The notes beneath the pieces were generated by a model, which was not told where the DNA came from, made no database searches, and worked only from the letters and a program-made list of their open reading frames with translations. A program made the translations under genes and the position numbers. DNA of 64,000 nucleotides from Culex pipiens pallens (Eukaryota; Arthropoda; Insecta; Diptera; Culicidae), in contig NC_068938.1 in assembly GCF_016801865.2 (NCBI RefSeq), positions 110,670,141 through 110,734,140 on the forward strand, read 5' to 3'. Below are positions 10,700 through 22,719 of this stretch, in pieces (within the stretch, counting starts at the first letter, position 1; the number at the start of each line of letters is the position of its first letter).

Positions 10700-11449
10700 C
10701 CGTCAACCGATTTGTTCCAAACCGTCATGTGTCAAATTAAGTCTGTTCCAAGTAAAGCAGAATTCGTTTATGTCGAGTGCATTTTTTATTTTTATTTTTT
10801 TGCTTTTCTGTGTGTAGTGATGTTTTGTCTTCCGCGACTATATTTAACGAAATCACCTCACCTCGAGGAGGAGGAGGTAAAAGAAGCCAAAGCTTTGTTT
10901 GCCTCGACATTATCGGAGCTCCTGAAGACCGGCGTGGTTACGAAACCCCAAGATTAAGTTCGTACCTTCGCACGCTGGCGGGGATCAGGTTTCCTTCTTT
11001 TCGTCGAAATCATCGTGTTTCCTTGGCTGTTGAATTTGCGCGAAAAAAAATAAAGGAATCGAGCCGGGATTTTACTCCATTATTCTGTTCTCAGCACCAC
11101 CGCAAAAATTTGCCCTTGTTTACGTTCGACGTGTGCTCTGAACGTCCACGTTTCAAGGAAGGTGAACACGAAACGTCTTCGCAGCAACACAAAAACAACA
11201 ATGCCGAAACAGGATGAAAACATTTTATAATGATGCCGTGCTTCTACAACCACGAAGAAGCTCGAAAGTGGTACAAAGATGAAAAATTTCATCAAAAAAA
11301 AAACACCGAAAACCGGTTTAATGATATTCAACACTGCTATTTTCCTGTTTCGTATTATTTGCGCGGGCAAAATCAGCTTCTTCTTTTTTTAGGCTCATAG
11401 CTCACGAATTTCGTCGTCGTAGTCAGACCGCGAACCAAGAAGTGAGAAA
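10700..11449. other. GC-richer unique island, function unknown
   Basis: A plus-strand frame at 10777-11217 (146 aa) has low-complexity, basic composition and no recognisable motif. A shorter frame at 10712-10957 ends in an acidic helix-like tail. Neither has family features, so I do not call a gene. The block is non-repetitive and could be regulatory or exonic. Confidence 0.25.
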
Positions 11450-11462
11450 GAGAACGAACAAA

Positions 11463-11716
11463 ACGAAGTTGACTTTATAGCTGTCGGCCACCATTGCTAG
11501 TACCAACCACTAGTGTCTTCCTTTTTATCTACAAGGACTTCGCCGCCCTGGGCTCCTAAGTGTATGAAAGTATGGCACGGAGCGACGGCGCCGAATACCC
11601 ATATTTACACAAAGAATTTTAGAGCGCCCGCCGCGGGATTCGAACCGGCGACCTCTGGATTGTGAGTCCAGTGCGCGGTCCGATTGATCCACACGGGCGG
11701 GACAAACGACAAACGA
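11463..11716 (-). mobile_element. tRNA-headed SINE with 13-bp TSD
   Basis: The minus strand from about 11700 reads as a tRNA-like head: A-box-like TGGATCAATCGG, anticodon arm CTGGA-CTCACAA-TCCAG (anticodon CAC), and B box GGTTCGAATCC with paired T stem. The body extends to near 11463. GAGAACGAACAAA occurs on both sides (11450-11462 and 11717-11729), which fits a TSD. The minus-strand frame across it is a by-product. Confidence 0.65.
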
Positions 11717-11729
11717 GAGAACGAACAAA

Positions 11730-12224
11730 GCTCATTGAAAAACCACTTGTATGGGTTGTTTCGTCAATTCGCCATAGCAGAATGAACGCTACCTCGAACC
11801 AAATCCAAAATCAACCACGTCCAAAGATCATGATAAATCACGACCAGCGACGACTATCGCGAGCTACCATATCGGGTTTAGGCTAAGATTACAGACTGCG
11901 TCCTCTGAGAGCAGACAAAACCCGACAATTGAGACAGCAATTTTCTTCTGGTCGAAATTATTGAGAGTGGCTCAGCTGAGAATAATATGGTAATTGCACT
12001 GTTGTCTAGCTCTCAAGAATATAGCTTGGTGAACTATTGGAACGTTACTTTGTTGTTTTTGATGGGATGCAAAATTGTGGCTGAATTAACGCTTTAGGGA
12101 ATCGTACTCGTGACTGGGCGGAGTCCTAGAATTTTTTTTTTTTTGTATGTTGTGATCATATTTAAATAGAGTTCTCAGAAATAAAAAAAAACAAGTAAAT
12201 TTAAACTACATAAATATCAGTTTG
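11730..12224. other. Unique spacer before the gag element
   Basis: Short frames only; no repeat recognised. A T10 run lies at about 12132-12143. Confidence 0.3.
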
Positions 12225-12348
12225 ATATTACGTTTTCCTCCGTGTACGCACGAGTGCAAGCAGCAGTCAAGTGCTCAGTGCTCCATCGTTTTTTCGATTT
12301 TTTTTCGCCGTAGTTTACCGTGATTAGCCGCGAGTTTGCTCCACCAGC

Positions 12349-13741
12349 ATGCCAAGGGCCGGCCGTGGCCGTGGCAGTTCGAGTGCGGCCTCGAAAAACC
12401 CGCGAAGTTCGTCTACCGGCCGTGTGCAAAAAGGTAAACAAACCAACGCCGTGTCGACCGCCATCGCGCAGGGGAGAGTGAGCGCAGAAGGCATCGACAA
12501 AAAGTTACTACATCCCGGATATGTTCCGAGATCACCAGTGCGAACCCGTTCCGGTACCTCCGGTGCCACGACCATCAACATCCGCCAACATCCCCATCAG
12601 GAACGAGTTCCAGATGCTGAGCGACGATGAACAAAACAACAACAACAACACCGACGGTAGCAGCACTACCGACGACGACGACGACGATGATGGTCGTGCA
12701 CGGAAAAAAGTGCCGACGTCAAAAAAGAACAACTCTCCAGCGGAACGTAGACCACCTCCAATTTTTGTTTTGGACACGTTGGCGGACGATGTTGACGAGT
12801 TGCTGGAAGGCCTCGGATATTGTCTGAAAATCGGTAAGTCGGCAGTGCAAGTGATTACACTGAGCAAAAAAGATTTCGACCTGGTGCTTGAAGAACTGAA
12901 GCGTAGCAACTTCAACTTCTACACATACGACCCAGAGAAGCCCCCTGTTAAGGTCGTCTTGCAGGGTTACCAAGACCGTCCGATCGCCGACCTGAAGCGA
13001 CACCTCTCGAACGCCGGAATAAAACCGCGGGAGATTAAAGTGCTCTCGCGCAAGACAACGGTCACGGGTGTGCACACTCTGTACCTGTTGTACTTCGACC
13101 GCGGCACCGTCAAGATCCAAGACCTGCGGCGGACTAAAACATTGGACGGTTTTTGGGTAAACTGGCGGTTTTACTCCAAAAACCCGACGGACGTAGCGCA
13201 ATGCCACCGTTGCCAGAAATTCGGCCACGGCTCGCGGAACTGCAACCTCCGGCCCCGCTGCGTGAAGTGCGGTGAATCACACCTCTCCGAGGCGTGCGCA
13301 CTGCCACGAAAGGCGGACTTGGGGGACAAGGCAGAACAAACCAAGCCGCGCGTAAAGTGCGCGAACTGTGACGGCAACCATACCGGCAATTACCGCGGAT
13401 GCGTCGCGCGCAAAGCCTACCTCGAGGAGCAGGAAAAGAGGAAAAAGAAAGCCCACCCTCCTCAGCGAAGTACGAGCGCAGCCGTTCCTGCAGCTGGACA
13501 GCCTACGGTTCCAGCGGACAACCCAGCGATCCCTCCTGGATGGGGGCGTTCGTTTGCCAGCGTGGTCGCTGCCGGTAGCGGCGATGCGGCCCAGCAAGGA
13601 GTCACCGGGGAAGATCTCTTTACCCTGCCGGAGTTCTTTGCTCTCGCGGGGGAGATGATGACGCGGTTTCGGAGCTGCCGTAACAAGGCGGAGCAATTTC
13701 TGGCCCTCGGGGAGCTGATGATCAAGCACATCTATAATTGA
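12349..13741 (+). CDS. Gag-like ORF1 protein with PRE_C2HC region and three zinc knuckles
   Basis: The longest frame (12521-13741, 406 aa) has a low-complexity acidic/Asn N-terminus, a PRE_C2HC-like region at about residues 135-205, and three retroviral-type knuckles. Knuckle 1 is C228-C231-H236-C241 (CX2CX4HX4C), knuckle 2 is C247-C250-H254-C259, and knuckle 3 is C280-C283-H287-C294. A Pro/Ala linker and a helical C-terminus follow. This is the usual ORF1 nucleic-acid-binding protein of Jockey/I-group LINEs, which coats element RNA. The natural start is probably ATG 12349 (PRAGRGRG, basic), which is in another frame. One indel between about 12520 and 12610 then separates the two parts, so this copy is likely mildly broken. 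GC and codon use stand out from the AT-rich flanks. Confidence 0.8.
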
Positions 13742-13939
13742 TTATTTTTGTCTGTGATCTAGTTTTAAGCTTTCTCTCTATCTATCCTTTTCCCATTGCA
13801 CTTTCTGTAAGTTTTTTGAAAACTTTTTCTTACTCTTGTCAATTCCATAGTTATAAGTAATAATTTTTCGATTGAATTACGATGTAAAACACAGCTGAAA
13901 GGAACACCAAAACTCTGTTATATACCTAAATGAACTCAT

Positions 13940-13990
13940 TGTAACTTGGATTATTCACAAATAAAACCGAATTGAATTGAATTGAATTGA
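13940..13990 (+). terminator. 3' end: AATAAA signal and (TTGAA)n tail
   Basis: AATAAAACCG at about 13961 is followed by four imperfect ATTGA units up to the TSD. Tandem short-repeat tails of this kind replace poly(A) in several LINE groups. Confidence 0.7.
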
Positions 13991-14001
13991 ATATTACGTT
14001 T

Positions 14002-16076
14002 GATGCAATTGTTATCCAATACGATGTTGTCAGAAGTTATAAAGAAGTCGTTGATTACCTGAAATAAAATAGAGAAAAAAATGTCATTAGTTTATGTAAT
14101 CAAAGTATCTAAATTTCATCTATTTCATAAATTGCTTATGTTTTATGTGCAATTGAAATTACACAAAAGCTAAATTGTGTCCAGGAAGAGATACTTATAC
14201 AGCAAATCCATTTGAAAAGAGCATACACTGAAAAAAGGTATCGCTCCTCAAACATTTTTTCTTTGAAAGGCCAACATTTCATTTCTCGGGTTAGTTTTTA
14301 AAACGTCGTAAGAGCCAATCCCCTCAAGCGGAGAAAAACGATGAACAAGTTTTCGACCTTTATTTTAATTCGTATTAACATGTAAGTGGGTTTCAAAGTT
14401 ATATTTTTAGTCAAAATCATTGCTTTGACTATAAGTTATGGTAGCCATATCAAGTGAATTAAATTTGTTAACAATTAATGTGTGTTTTAGCCTTGTTTTA
14501 TCACACAAGGTTGATTCGACCTTTTACATGAGCAAATTGTTTCTTACGTCCCTGTACTTTGGACTTTTTTTGAGTAAGAATGACAATACGACCATTAGTA
14601 AAATTATTTTTTTGCTACTAAAACACATTTGAATCAAACATTCTTATATTGAACATCGTTTCAATACCCCCAGTCGATGTTTTGTGTTTTTGGAGGAGTT
14701 GGAGAAAACATCGCAGAGGAGAAAGGTCCGACTGACAGATTTTATTCTCTCTCTCTCGCGTTGGCTCATACGCTAGCTGAGAGCACGAACAAAAGGACGA
14801 ATTACCACTGATTTGTTTATCTTTTCTTCAGTGGTCCATAGAGGATTTGCAGCAAAGTTAAAAAACACATGTCGCCACCTATGAACAAGTAGCGTAAACC
14901 TATGATTTTTCGAAAAAATGCGTTTTTACCTTCAAAATCAACATTTTTATAAAACTTATTCCGGATTCGGATGAGAAAAAATATTTCCAATAATTTGGTG
15001 TACCACATTCCAATATTTGTTTGATTTTTCTATGAGAAAATTGTAAATTTAGTAAAAGATAGTTATTTGGACTATTTGGCAAGAAAGTCTGTGAAAAATC
15101 AATAAAAATTGTTGAACATACGTTAACACATCTGTTATCAACTATAGAAATGCTTATTTCGTTGATATATACCGGGAAACTAATTTTTTCGTGTTCCAAA
15201 ACATGTTTTTTAAAGAAAAAGTTTACAACTTTTGCGCGCCCAAAAATTGATGTTAATTATTTTAAAGCAAAAAAATTTTCTCGTTTTTTGAAACCAGATT
15301 CATTAAGATTGATGCAGGGAATCATGAGAAATAAGCGATTTTGTTCTTCAATCCAGCAGAAAGGAATACGATTTTTGGCAAGTAACCTCATTTTGGCGCC
15401 ACCTACATTTGAAACACAGTCGCGCTGCAAAACCTCAATATGACCTTGAAGAACTCGGGGTTCCTGGAGTTTGCAGAGGGCGTTTATGCGTGATAAGATG
15501 GATGCGGTCATTATCGCTCTTTCCTGAACAGATTCTGCATCTTGATTTTGTGTTGATCCAGGCTGCCACACAATATGATGATTTTGGGGGAAGCTAGCCG
15601 TTTCTGCCGGAATGAATGGCTAAAACTTCGTTTTGTTGGCTGGGCAATAGGAAAATATTCTTGCGCATCTTTTAAGTCATTTAATCAGCGCTGTGATTTT
15701 ACTGGGTAACAAATATTCATCGATCGTTAAAACTCATGTGTGCATAATAATAAAGCAATCATAACTGAACTTACGTCCTTTTTCTATGAACGTAGGTACA
15801 TTTTTCAAATTATCAGTACTTACGACCTTGCATCACCAAGGACGTATGTGACTCCTCCGTATGAAAAGCACATTCGACCTTTTATATGCGGGCTATATTT
15901 TTGTTTAAAATTATTTTTTTGTAAATTCGAGTAGATCGTTAGTAGTGCGTTTGAAAAGTGCAACCGTGTCAAAAACTCAATTTTGGACAACTGGCGCTTT
16001 CGACCTTTTGAAAACTAACCCGAGATATGCATCCAAGACAGCTAAAATCGGTTAAAATGGCGCGGAGCCCACATTA
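14002..16076. other. AT-rich region with possible old element ends
   Basis: CTCGGGTTAGTTTT at 14287 is mirrored by AAAACTAACCCGAG near 16010-16023, and AAGGTCG/CGACCTT strings are scattered between. This could be a heavily decayed foldback, but arm similarity is too weak to call. About 35 bp at 16035-16070 (GACAGCTAAAATCGG, ATGGCGCGGAG) match the foldback at 37196-38238. CT repeats lie at about 14745-14757. Confidence 0.3.
15257..15571 (-). CDS. Unidentified coding-like fragment (104 aa)
   Basis: The minus-strand frame has a more protein-like composition than its neighbours. It includes a helix-prone stretch, QERAIMTASILSRINALCKL, and no low complexity. The surrounding DNA is AT-rich repeat. 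I do not recognise a family. It could be a relic of a transposon ORF or chance. No start context, splice site or partner exon was found. Confidence 0.2.
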   Translation of the reverse strand: MWQPGSTQNQDAESVQERAIMTASILSRINALCKLQEPRVLQGHIEVLQRDCVSNVGGAKMRLLAKNRIPFCWIEEQNRLFLMIPCINLNESGFKKRENFFALK

Positions 16077-16080
16077 TTAA

Positions 16081-17030
16081 CCCTCTACAACCCAACGCCG
16101 CCTTTAGACGGGCTTCGATCTAAAAATTCGCCAAAACTCCATTATTCAACCAATTTTTGATCTTTTAAAAGCATTGGAAAGAAGAACTCTTGAAATTTTA
16201 GAAAATTTTATGGTTGGAAGTTTTACTTGTTTTATGTTAATTTGCCAAAGTTTTTAAAAATGTCATTTTTTCAAGGGTCAACAACTTTGGCTGTGTTTTT
16301 ACCAACATTTTCTTTATATTAAGTAAAAAGAAGTATGCAGTAACTTTTGAAGTGTCCTAGACTATGCCTCTACGCTTTTTTCTACAAATTAAATGATGAT
16401 GGTGCCATTCTATAACAGAAAATGTGAAAAACAAGTTAAAAAAATGAAAAAGTTGTTGTAAAAAATATTAAAATAACTTACACCCTTCTGAAATGTTCTG
16501 ATTGCAACTTGATCCATTTACACAAAAATGGCATATAAAAGCCTAAGATAAAATGTCTACAAAGTTTTATTTAATCGAAGAGGGTCGAATCTCAAATACC
16601 TGAAAAATCCTGTTTTGGGCTGTAATTGCTCTAAGATTTTACATCTTTTTCCGATCTGTGGCAAAAAATTAAAAAATTAAAAAGGCCTTATGTACCTTAT
16701 TCATTTACTTTTATTTTTGATTCTTTGCTCATTTTTTTTTTTTTGGGAGACCAAAACTTTTAAAAATATTTGTACCAGTCTAAACGAATTTTTCTAACTT
16801 AAAAGCAAATGATAGCTAATGAACAAAATTCAAAATTGAAAACAGATAGTGATTTAAGTTTGTAGAATAGGCTCGATATTGCCAGAAAAAAACATAAACG
16901 TAAACACTTAAAATAAAAAAATAATAAAAAACAAACAAGAGAAGTAAAGTTTTTCATTGAAAAAAGTTGTTTAAAATAACCTCCCAAAAAATTAAAGAAA
17001 AATGAAGAAAATATTTGGGCAGTAGAGCGT
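16081..17030. mobile_element. TTAA-flanked MITE, CCCTCTACAACCCAA termini (copy 1)
   Basis: The left end TTAA|CCCTCTACAACCCAACGCC and right end TTGGGCAGTAGAGCG|TTTAA form imperfect terminal inverted repeats with TTAA at both junctions (16077-16080 and 17031-17034). TTAA targets are the signature of the piggyBac superfamily. It is about 950 bp with no transposase frame. The same left-end block appears, reversed, at 58230-58347. Confidence 0.75.
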
Positions 17031-17159
17031 TTAAAACATTTGACTGGTCAGCCCCACCTTGTTACAAAACCGTAGAAAATTCTGTAAAAGGATCACATTA
17101 AATTTTCACACAATCTAAAGAAAAACAAGGATAGGTGGAAAATCGTAAAAAATAGAAAC

Positions 17160-18680
17160 GATGCAGAAAAGAAAAACCAAAGTACCGCAGAAACAAGAAT
17201 TTTGTTTGTTTACTTGTGTTTATAATAAATGTCAATTTAGTTGGCTGAACATTCTAACTTATATGGATGAGATACCCGACAATCGAACGCAAATGCCTAA
17301 CGACACGAATAAAGCCACAATAACGAAGTCACTTTTCGCAAAGCACCTTAACTCAGTCACACTGACCACGACTTGCAATGATAACCCGAAAACATCGTCA
17401 CCACGACCACAACAATGGCGCGTGCAAAATTATGCAACTCAAATCGAATGACGACCGCCGACGCCGCACATAAAACTTTGATCCATTCGTAGAATGTGTG
17501 TTTTATGGCGCAGTGGCATAGTGTTTGGTGAGACTTCAAATTTCGAAATTCAATAGTCGCCGATGTCGCGATATGACGATAACAAAGACCTCGCTGCGAT
17601 TTTTTGTGTTTCGTTTGCCGCCAAAGATCGCAGGTTGCAACGACGTGCGTGGCATGTCAATTTGACACATTGAAGAAACGGGGCTCTCGTTGCATGGCAA
17701 ATGCGTGTGGGTGGGTGCGTTTCCGACTTCGAGTGGAATAAACCACGACACCAAGGATGGTATTTTCCGTTAGCTTCCACGGGGGTTTTACGAGGGGGGC
17801 TTTTTGAGCAACTCAAACAGAGAGAGAGTTGGCGAACAAACAATTTGCGGGCAGATCACCACCAACACCATCCAACCAGGTTGGCAGCTAATGGTGAAAT
17901 ATCTTTTTTTTTTTTTTTGTTAAATAAATTTAATTTTGTCTCGTTTCATAACGTTTCGTTTGTTGTTTTTGTGTTGTGATGCTTTTTCGCTTAGTTTGTT
18001 TCATTTTTTGACTTTCCTTCTTGCACACTCTTTATTGCATTTGCCTAGTTTACTATACCTACTAGTAGTAAAAAGAGCTTTTGCAAACACCACCAACACA
18101 ACAACTACAGACAAAATAGACGCAGCGGTATTTCAGACATTTGTTGACGGTGGGAGCCGCACTAGAAACTCCATGTTTACACCTCTCGTTGGCAGCATCG
18201 ATCACGTGTGTGTGTGTTTGTTGGCACAAATCACAAACACACACACACCCACAAACAGCTGGTGGAGTGTTATAGGCGCGCGGACAGACACCGTGGAGTT
18301 CAACGACCGCTCCGATTATGATGAAAACTGAGCGCGAGAAATACGAAGAAGTTAAAAGTTTAATTAAGCTAATGGAAAGAAAGACAGCAGCAGCAGCAGC
18401 AGCAAAGTGGAATGGAACACGGAGCGAAAAAGTTTACGACTGGCCCGAAATGATACCGAAAACCTGCTGCAAATTATTTCACCTCGAGGCGATCACTCGC
18501 AGCAACGGCAGCGCAAGTCAGGCCACTGAACTGAACCTGAGCAACGGGTGATCTCTTTGGATTTGGCATAATTTGGCCAAGTGGCGCGCGCCCCGGGTCG
18601 ATTATCAAAAATTCAGGTTGGACAAGAGCGGTGAAATGGTGCAACAGCAACCAGTTGGGAAGGAAACGCCATAAAAACAG
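17160..18680. other. Unique GC-richer island with CAG and CA repeats
   Basis: Non-repetitive DNA contains CAGCAGCAGCAGCAGC at about 18389-18404 and ACACACAC at about 18236-18248. The plus-strand frame at 18318-18551 (77 aa) has a basic N-terminus and a poly-Ala run from the CAG repeat. The frame at 17936-18331 is low-complexity. Neither shows a known domain. The block is possibly enhancer, UTR or intron of a neighbouring gene. Confidence 0.25.
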
Positions 18681-19430
18681 GTTATTTTAATATATATGAA
18701 ATAAAAATGTTAATTTAAATCTGAGCAAAGATTTGGGGTTTGTAGAGGAAACTATAAATAAATTTTGCAAGCAATATTTATTTTGAACAGAAATTTGGAC
18801 GGAATAAATTAAAAAAAAAATATTAAGGAAAACCTCAAAAGGAACTTTGTAAACTTGCTTCGCAGAACAAGAAACCAGCACTTGACAACCAAATCTGCTA
18901 CTCCGTTACATCAACGTCAGCTGAAGTAACTCAATGACTTGAAAAAAAACACCCCCAATTTAAATCTTCTGTATTCGATTGCTATAACATTGCCGTTTTA
19001 CTTCTTTGTAGCTTAAAAAAGCGTCATCCTCTGTTGCTACCATGGAATTTGAAGGGCTAATAGCAACATATTTGGCGAATCTTCACCCAGAATATAAGCC
19101 AGTTGGTCAAGATAGTGATGAGATATCAAGGCACCCATTTTAAGAACGCCATACATCTTCAAATTGTCTTATCTTATTAAATTTTAGACCACGTGCCACT
19201 AAATTCTACAAAATTTTAGAAATATTTAACTATAAACTCATATCAACACATTTCCCCGATTGACCTGTATGTAGCCACATAGCGATTATTAACTTCAAAA
19301 GCATCACGAACTTACAATCAACCATCCTCTGAACAAGTTTGCCGAAAAGTGCGAAAAAAATCATCCACTCTGATGAATTTTAAATAATGTCCAAGATAAA
19401 AAAATGTAGAAAAAAACTTAAAAAAAAAAC
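18681..19430. other. AT-rich stretch, no feature seen
   Basis: No shared repeat, RNA-like structure or frame was recognised. Confidence 0.3.
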
Positions 19431-20133
19431 CATACATAATCCACAAATGGTTGGTGCCTTCCTCACATTCATAAAGTCATAGCAACATTTCCCATTAACA
19501 AGTTTAACAAATCGACTTTATTACTATTTTCTTTTGATAGGGTTTTCAGACCTTCAATCCTTCTGGCTGTATAACAAGACGGGTTTTCTTACAAAACCAC
19601 CAATTTTACAATCTTCGTTTTTTTAGGATAACTTTAAGTACTTAGACCAAAACGGTCAAGATCCGTAAAGTCAATCCGGAGATAATCGAGTATGTATGTA
19701 TGTATGTATGTATGATCCCCATACCCGCAGGCAACTTGGTCCTGGAACACATGTGAGCGCTAGGTGAACAATTCGATCATCTTTTACTCCGTAATCTGTA
19801 CACCCACGTGCATAATTTTTTTGCACGAATTTTTATGCTACAAATACCGGCGCATAAAATAAAATGGTTTCCCTCTTCCCACCCCAAGCGCCGGAAATTT
19901 GTAGCGGGTGTAGGGACACTTTGCATAGACGCCCTTGCTCCCATCACGTCATTGAGGGTATGGAGCGACGAGAAATTAATAAGCATGCCCCCTCAGTCGA
20001 ACCTTCATTAGAGAAGCAGGCAATCCACAACTCACAGCGAACGACTAAGGGAACACCCTACCACGTATATAATAAGGTTGGCGTAGGTTGACTTAAGTGA
20101 AATGTGAGAATGTTGGAGTAGATGATGGAATAT

Positions 20134-22719
20134 GGGTCATTCCACCTGAAGTGTGCAAGAAAAAATGCAAATTTGAAAATTACCATCTCCGATTCTGCTC
20201 AAATTTGGCAGAGCTGTTGAGACTATCAAAACATGCAAAAATGCCGAATTTCATCCAAATCGGACCACCCCCTCCATTTTTGTACCCTCCCAAAAAATCG
20301 ACTTTTTGGCGATTTTTGAGCGAAACCCCTATTTTCAAACGACGATAACTCATGAACCACAAATCTTAGAGGGTCGGTCTTAGACTCTATTTTGAAGGAA
20401 ATTGGACGTAGAATCCATTTCCGTGATCAAAATTTAGATTAAAATATTTTTTCTACCTGTATTACGCAATTGAAAACTTTAAATGACCATATCTCAAAAC
20501 AGCCCTATTTATTTTTTTGATTTGATCTCACCATCGTGTTCCCCGTCCGATTTTACATAAGAATCACTTATCGACAGAAAGGAATATGTTTCGTTCCAGA
20601 GATATCGAATTTTAAAGTTTTGAGTATTTGAGATTACCTACATCAGCTACACTCGCCGCATCTGCTAGAAGCACTCAGTCGTGCTGATCAATAATTACTA
20701 CCTGGTTATTTATTGAAATAAGATTTCATCCCAAATACTCATTAGCAAATTAGGCAAAAATTGAATGTACACCTCTGTAGGAAACTGCTGCATTATCTTA
20801 AATTTAAAAAAAAAATATACGGTGAATTTGTATGCTAGCCCACAGGACAGAGCAAGAACGACACGCAATACAGGGCAGAATGGAATTCCCGCAGAGCTAG
20901 CAGGAAATTGATACATTATCGTGTTAAAAATTATGAATTTACATTAATAAAACTCACTTGAAGCATTAAGGAGGAGGATTTCTGGAAAGTATAAAACTGA
21001 AAAATGTAAGAAAATCACAAAGATTAATCTGATTTAATATCTGATTACGATCAAATTCAGTTTTGTTGATTTCGACACCGTCTGAACAATATTCTTTTTT
21101 TTTTGTTTGTCAATCTTTTCGAATACTTGGAAGACGATACAACTGCTGTCCACATGTATCAGAAGTATATGGTTTTGTTTTTGAAATTAAATGTACCAGA
21201 ATTGAAAAAAATCATCAATTATTCAGATGAAACTGGTTAACAATATAAAAATCGGTTTAATATGATCAATCTCTCAAACCAAAAGGCAGATTTTGGGGTT
21301 TTTGCTGAATGGCACTATTTCGCTACCGCACATGGCAAAAGCTCTAGAGCCCATGAGAATTATTTCATCTACTACAGCCAGCTCTACATTTGTTCTCGCT
21401 TCATATAAAAGAAGAAATAAAAGGAATGATTTGATAAAATGGAAAGAAATGAGGAATCACGAACAGACGGTAATAACTAAATTCATGCCATTTCAATAAC
21501 AAATACTGTTAAAATAACAGAAAATGTTATGGAATATTCTTGAAAAATACATTTTTGCATAAGAGTTCAATAACAGTTTATGTTATCATAACAAAATTTG
21601 ATATTGGTCTGATATTGATTGAAAGCCAGAACAACTTGGGAATAACATTTTTTGTTATGGAAGAATACCTCCAACTGTTATTGGGATGATCGGATTGGTT
21701 GTTAAAATAACAAAAAATAATAACAAAGATTTGTTCGAAAAATAACTACAAATGTTATTAGTCTGTTATTACAATAACAATCCAATAACAAAAAAATCAT
21801 AACGGCGAATAACAAATCTTGTTATAAATAACATAAAATGTTATTGGCCTAGTATTTTCAAATAACAAAGAATGTTATTCCCAAATATTTCCGTCAGCTC
21901 GGGATAAGGAAAAATATAAAAATTATATTTAAATAATAATAAATTTTTGAAAATTGTTTTTTAAACACTCTGTAGCATTTGCAAATGAATATTAAAAGTT
22001 CAAATTTTACTTCATATGGTTCAAAGACACTGAGATCAGGATAAACAGTGCATTAAAAACTACCCAATCAATATTCCTTAAACCAAAATAGATTGTTCAA
22101 GGTATTGATTATCTCAAAATCGTATAAAATTATAAAAATAATTCATCTTACAGATCATCAGGTAGTAATTATTGATCAGCACGACTGAGTGCTTCTAGCA
22201 GATGCGGCGAGTGTAGCTGATGTAGGTAATCTCAAATACTCAAAACTTTGAAATTCGATATCTCTGGAACGAAACATATTCCATTCTGTCGATAAGTGAT
22301 TCTTATGTAAAATCGGACGGAGAACACGATGGTGAGATCAAATCAAAAAAATAAATAGGGCTGTTTTGAGATATGGTCATTTAAAGTTTTCAATTGCGTA
22401 ATACAGGTAGAAACAATATTTTAATCTAAATTTTGATCACGGAAATGGATTCTACGTCCAATTTCCTTCAAAATAGAGTCTAAGACCGACCCTCTAAGAT
22501 TTGTGGTTCATGAGTTATCGTCGTTTGAAAATAGGGGTTTCGCTCAAAAATCGCCAAAAAGTCGATTTTTTGGGAGGGTACAAAAATGGAGGGGGTGGTC
22601 CGATTTGGATGAAATTCGGCATTTTTGCATGTTTTGATAGTCTCAACAGCTCTGCCAAATTTGAGCAGAATCGGAGATGGTAATTTTCAAATGCTGTTCC
22701 GCTTCAAATGGAATGACCC
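20134..22719. mobile_element. Large foldback element, GGGTCATTCCA termini, TSD ATAT
   Basis: Arms 20134-20706 and 22159-22719 are near-perfect reverse complements. Both encode the same 60-residue chance frame (minus strand 20180-20362, plus strand 22501-22683), a simple sign of arm identity. The spacer (20707-22158) is unrelated to the arms. ATAT repeats at 20130-20133 and 22720-22723, and the empty site seen in retroposon copy 2 (GAATATTTG at about 25983-25991) supports a 4-bp duplication. There is no transposase frame. The end GGGTCATTC resembles GGGTAATTC of the 1016-2324 foldback. Confidence 0.85.
21465..21905. repeat. AATAAC/GTTATT motif island, possible MITE
   Basis: Within the foldback spacer, AATAAC or its complement GTTATT occurs more than 20 times in about 430 bp. 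The ends read ACGAACAGACGGTAATAAC and GTTATTCCCAAATATTTCCG followed by TCAGCTCG, which are partly complementary (CGAGCTGACGG against CGAACAGACGG). That suggests terminal inverted repeats of a nested MITE. No TSD is certain. Confidence 0.4.

Larger units (their letters stand above)
12236..13990 (+). mobile_element. Full-length ORF1-only non-LTR retrotransposon (half-LINE)
   Basis: Exact 11-bp TSDs (ATATTACGTTT) at 12225-12235 and 13991-14001 bound the element. It has a 5' UTR of about 110 bp, a gag-type ORF, a 3' UTR of about 250 bp with AATAAA near 13961, and a (TTGAA)n tail rather than poly(A). There is no endonuclease or reverse transcriptase between the gag stop (13741) and the tail. It is therefore a complete insertion lacking ORF2, presumably mobilised in trans by a related Jockey/I-group LINE. 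A 5'-truncated minus-strand copy of its 3' end lies at 29685-30002, so the 3' end is a replicated family feature. Confidence 0.85.

Noticed and set aside
14275..16076. Possible 1.8-kb foldback with CTCGGGTTAGTTTT ends
   Set aside because: Only about 20 bases pair convincingly; the arms diverge quickly and no TSD is seen.
17503..17565. Possible tRNA-like unit (TGGCGCAGTGG with TTCGAAATTC)
   Set aside because: The A-box-like string is good but the B box is poor and no arms pair; treated as chance.
20180..22683. Two identical 60-aa ORFs on opposite strands
   Set aside because: They are mirrored by-products of the foldback arms; no start context, no domain, and identity follows from the inverted repeat.
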